NCBI GenBank assembly: GCA_030671645.1
Contig: DAOVHV010000033.1
Coordinates: 1-8,296, forward strand
Reading direction: 5' to 3'
Length of the DNA stretch: 8,296 nucleotides
Origin: a bacterium
GTDB lineage: Bacteria > Bipolaricaulota > Bipolaricaulia > UBA7950 > UBA9294
Under the pieces are notes generated by a model. The model saw nothing but the letters and a program-made list of their open reading frames with translations. It made no database searches and was not told the origin of the DNA. A program made the position numbers and the translations under genes. Position 1 is the first letter of the stretch. Every line of letters begins with the position of its first letter. This document shows positions 7,708 through 8,296 of the stretch, in pieces.

Positions 7708-7756
7708 CAATTACACAAACGCGGGACGTCAGGAACATGCTGGTCAGATTGTTCAT
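7655..7756 (-). CDS. hisL: his operon leader peptide with three consecutive His codons
   Basis: A 33-codon frame that starts at an ATG preceded by GGGGAGGA (7766-7759) and ends at TAG (7657-7655). Its C-terminus is NAHHHIA, with three CAT codons at 7672-7664, two codons before the last residue's stop. The middle reads RVCVIDCCRLRVEVC, so the peptide has four Cys and three Arg residues as well. Position between a promoter and a terminator, ahead of a his operon, and the His run together make it a regulatory leader whose translation senses charged tRNA-His. The peptide itself probably has no further function. The Shine-Dalgarno to ATG spacing is short (about 3 bases after the last G). A second ATG at codon 7 is possible but lacks a good site. 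The symbol hisL is used by role, not by sequence homology. Confidence 0.85.
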   Translation of the reverse strand: MNNLTSMFLTSRVCVIDCCRLRVEVCNAHHHIA

Positions 7757-7782
7757 GATCCTCCCCGTTTGCATTTAGTGTT

Positions 7783-7798
7783 GAGCAGATGACTGCTC
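7783..7798 (-). promoter_or_regulatory. Perfect inverted repeat near the transcript start (5' hairpin or operator)
   Basis: On the minus strand GAGCAG-TCAT-CTGCTC is a perfect 6-base inverted repeat with a 4-base loop, starting about 10 bases after the -10 box. It would fall at the extreme 5' end of the transcript. It may be a 5' RNA hairpin that stabilises the message, or a 16-base dyad bound by a repressor. The sequence alone does not decide, and the repeat could also be chance. Confidence 0.4.
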
Positions 7799-7807
7799 GC
7801 AAGGAAC

Positions 7808-7836
7808 AGCATAGGGGAGGGAAGGGGCTGAGTCAA
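7808..7836 (-). promoter_or_regulatory. Sigma70-type promoter of the his operon
   Basis: The -35 box is TTGACT (7836-7831; five of six match TTGACA) and the -10 box is TATGCT (7813-7808; four of six match TATAAT). They are separated by exactly 17 bases of pyrimidine-rich DNA. The predicted start is near 7801, leaving about 45 bases before the leader peptide ATG. The position, just upstream of the leader-terminator array, fits the sole main promoter of the operon. I saw no comparable promoter between the structural genes, which all overlap. Confidence 0.75.
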
Positions 7837-7841
7837 GAGAC

Positions 7842-8296
7842 AGTCCAATGGCGAGGAAGGCGAGTGGAGATTGAGTACGAGAAAACCGGACACCAAGATG
7901 CACAGATCAGCGAACAACCTTCGACATACCAGATCCGGTTCTCATCAGGGATAACGAGCCCGTGAGAGGTTTGAAGGTAGTCCTCTACTGAGAGCCAGCA
8001 CCTGACATCCCATTTTGAAGGGCCTTTCCTTTGATCGCTGTTCAACAGCCTTGATACCAGCATGAGATCCACTATCACCGCGGAACAGCTAACTGTGCGT
8101 TAACCATTGAGCCCCCCAGGCTCCATAGAAAGACGGTAAGTTCTTTCGCGCCTTCCCGAGACGTAAGTACAGGCTTCGAGTCTCGTGTTTCCAGACGACT
8201 GCATCCAGGTCCGCCGCTTTCGCCTTTGGCCAGAGACAGTGCATGGGACTCAACGCAGCAATCCGTCGTTGATTTGTTGGCACTGCAATTCGTACG
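7842..8296. other. Right flank without a recognisable gene
   Basis: About 450 bases upstream of the his promoter. Short open frames exist on both strands: minus 7833-8078 with a GTG start, minus 8089-8283 with a GTG start, a minus frame open from the right edge to a TGA at 8077-8075, and a 58-codon plus-strand frame at 7789-7965. None shows a known motif. The first runs into the his -35 box and is unusually rich in Trp and Cys; the last lies across the his promoter with no good ribosome binding site. A small inverted repeat GAGCC-CCCCA-GGCTC sits at 8109-8123 without a T-run. I see no tRNA, repeat array or terminator. It may be intergenic DNA or decayed coding sequence. Confidence 0.5.

Noticed and set aside
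7579..7800. T-box or other riboswitch as the his leader element
   Set aside because: I found no T-box signature sequence or specifier loop, whereas a translatable leader with a His run and a terminator explains the region.
7789..7965. 58-codon plus-strand frame containing VEIEYEKTGHQ, divergent from the his operon
   Set aside because: Its composition is protein-like, but it runs across the his promoter, has no convincing Shine-Dalgarno and matches no family I know. Kept only as a note.
7833..8078. Minus-strand 81-codon frame with a GTG start just upstream of the his promoter
   Set aside because: It ends inside the -35 box, is unusually rich in Trp and Cys, and shows no motif; likely chance.
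8069..8088. Minus-strand reading LFRGDSG, reminiscent of a short motif in some transposases
   Set aside because: A stop codon lies directly before it, the following residues do not resemble a transposase, and there are no terminal repeats or target duplications. A six-residue likeness is not evidence.
8089..8283. Minus-strand 64-codon frame with a GTG start near the right edge
   Set aside because: No recognisable motif, no clear ribosome binding site and an alternative frame open over the same bases; coding status cannot be supported.

Overview
The window is almost entirely one histidine biosynthesis operon, read on the minus strand from about position 7800 down to the left edge. In order of transcription it holds a sigma70-like promoter, a short leader peptide with three consecutive His codons, a hairpin array ending in an intrinsic terminator, and then hisZ, hisG, hisD, hisC, hisB, hisH, hisA, hisF, a PHP-family phosphatase gene and the first codons of what is probably hisI, cut by the window edge. 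Every gene junction overlaps (1 to 7 bases, mostly ATGA). The block is therefore one transcript with probable translational coupling throughout.

The genes cover most of the path from PRPP and ATP to histidine. HisG needs HisZ as its regulatory subunit because it is the short form. The hydrolase/cyclohydrolase step (HisI or HisIE) starts at the left edge. HisA isomerises ProFAR, HisF and HisH form the IGP synthase, HisB (dehydratase only) makes imidazole-acetol phosphate, HisC transaminates it, the PHP protein is the likely histidinol-phosphate phosphatase, and HisD makes histidine. Catalytic and metal-binding residues are intact in the enzymes where I could check them, so this looks like a functional operon.

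The most interesting part is the leader at about 7542-7840. A promoter with a 17-base spacer is followed by a perfect inverted repeat near the expected transcript start. Next comes a 33-residue leader peptide rich in Cys and Arg and ending in NAHHHIA, then competing stems and a terminator just ahead of hisZ. This is the architecture of ribosome-mediated transcription attenuation. Stem geometry around the leader stop codon differs from the textbook scheme and is worth testing.

The right flank (about 7842-8296) has no gene I can recognise.

The organism is a bacterium with moderately GC-rich DNA and clear Shine-Dalgarno sites. A short HisG with HisZ, a monofunctional HisB and a PHP phosphatase rule out the enterobacterial arrangement. 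I cannot place it in a phylum from the sequence alone; an uncultured or deep-branching lineage is only a guess.
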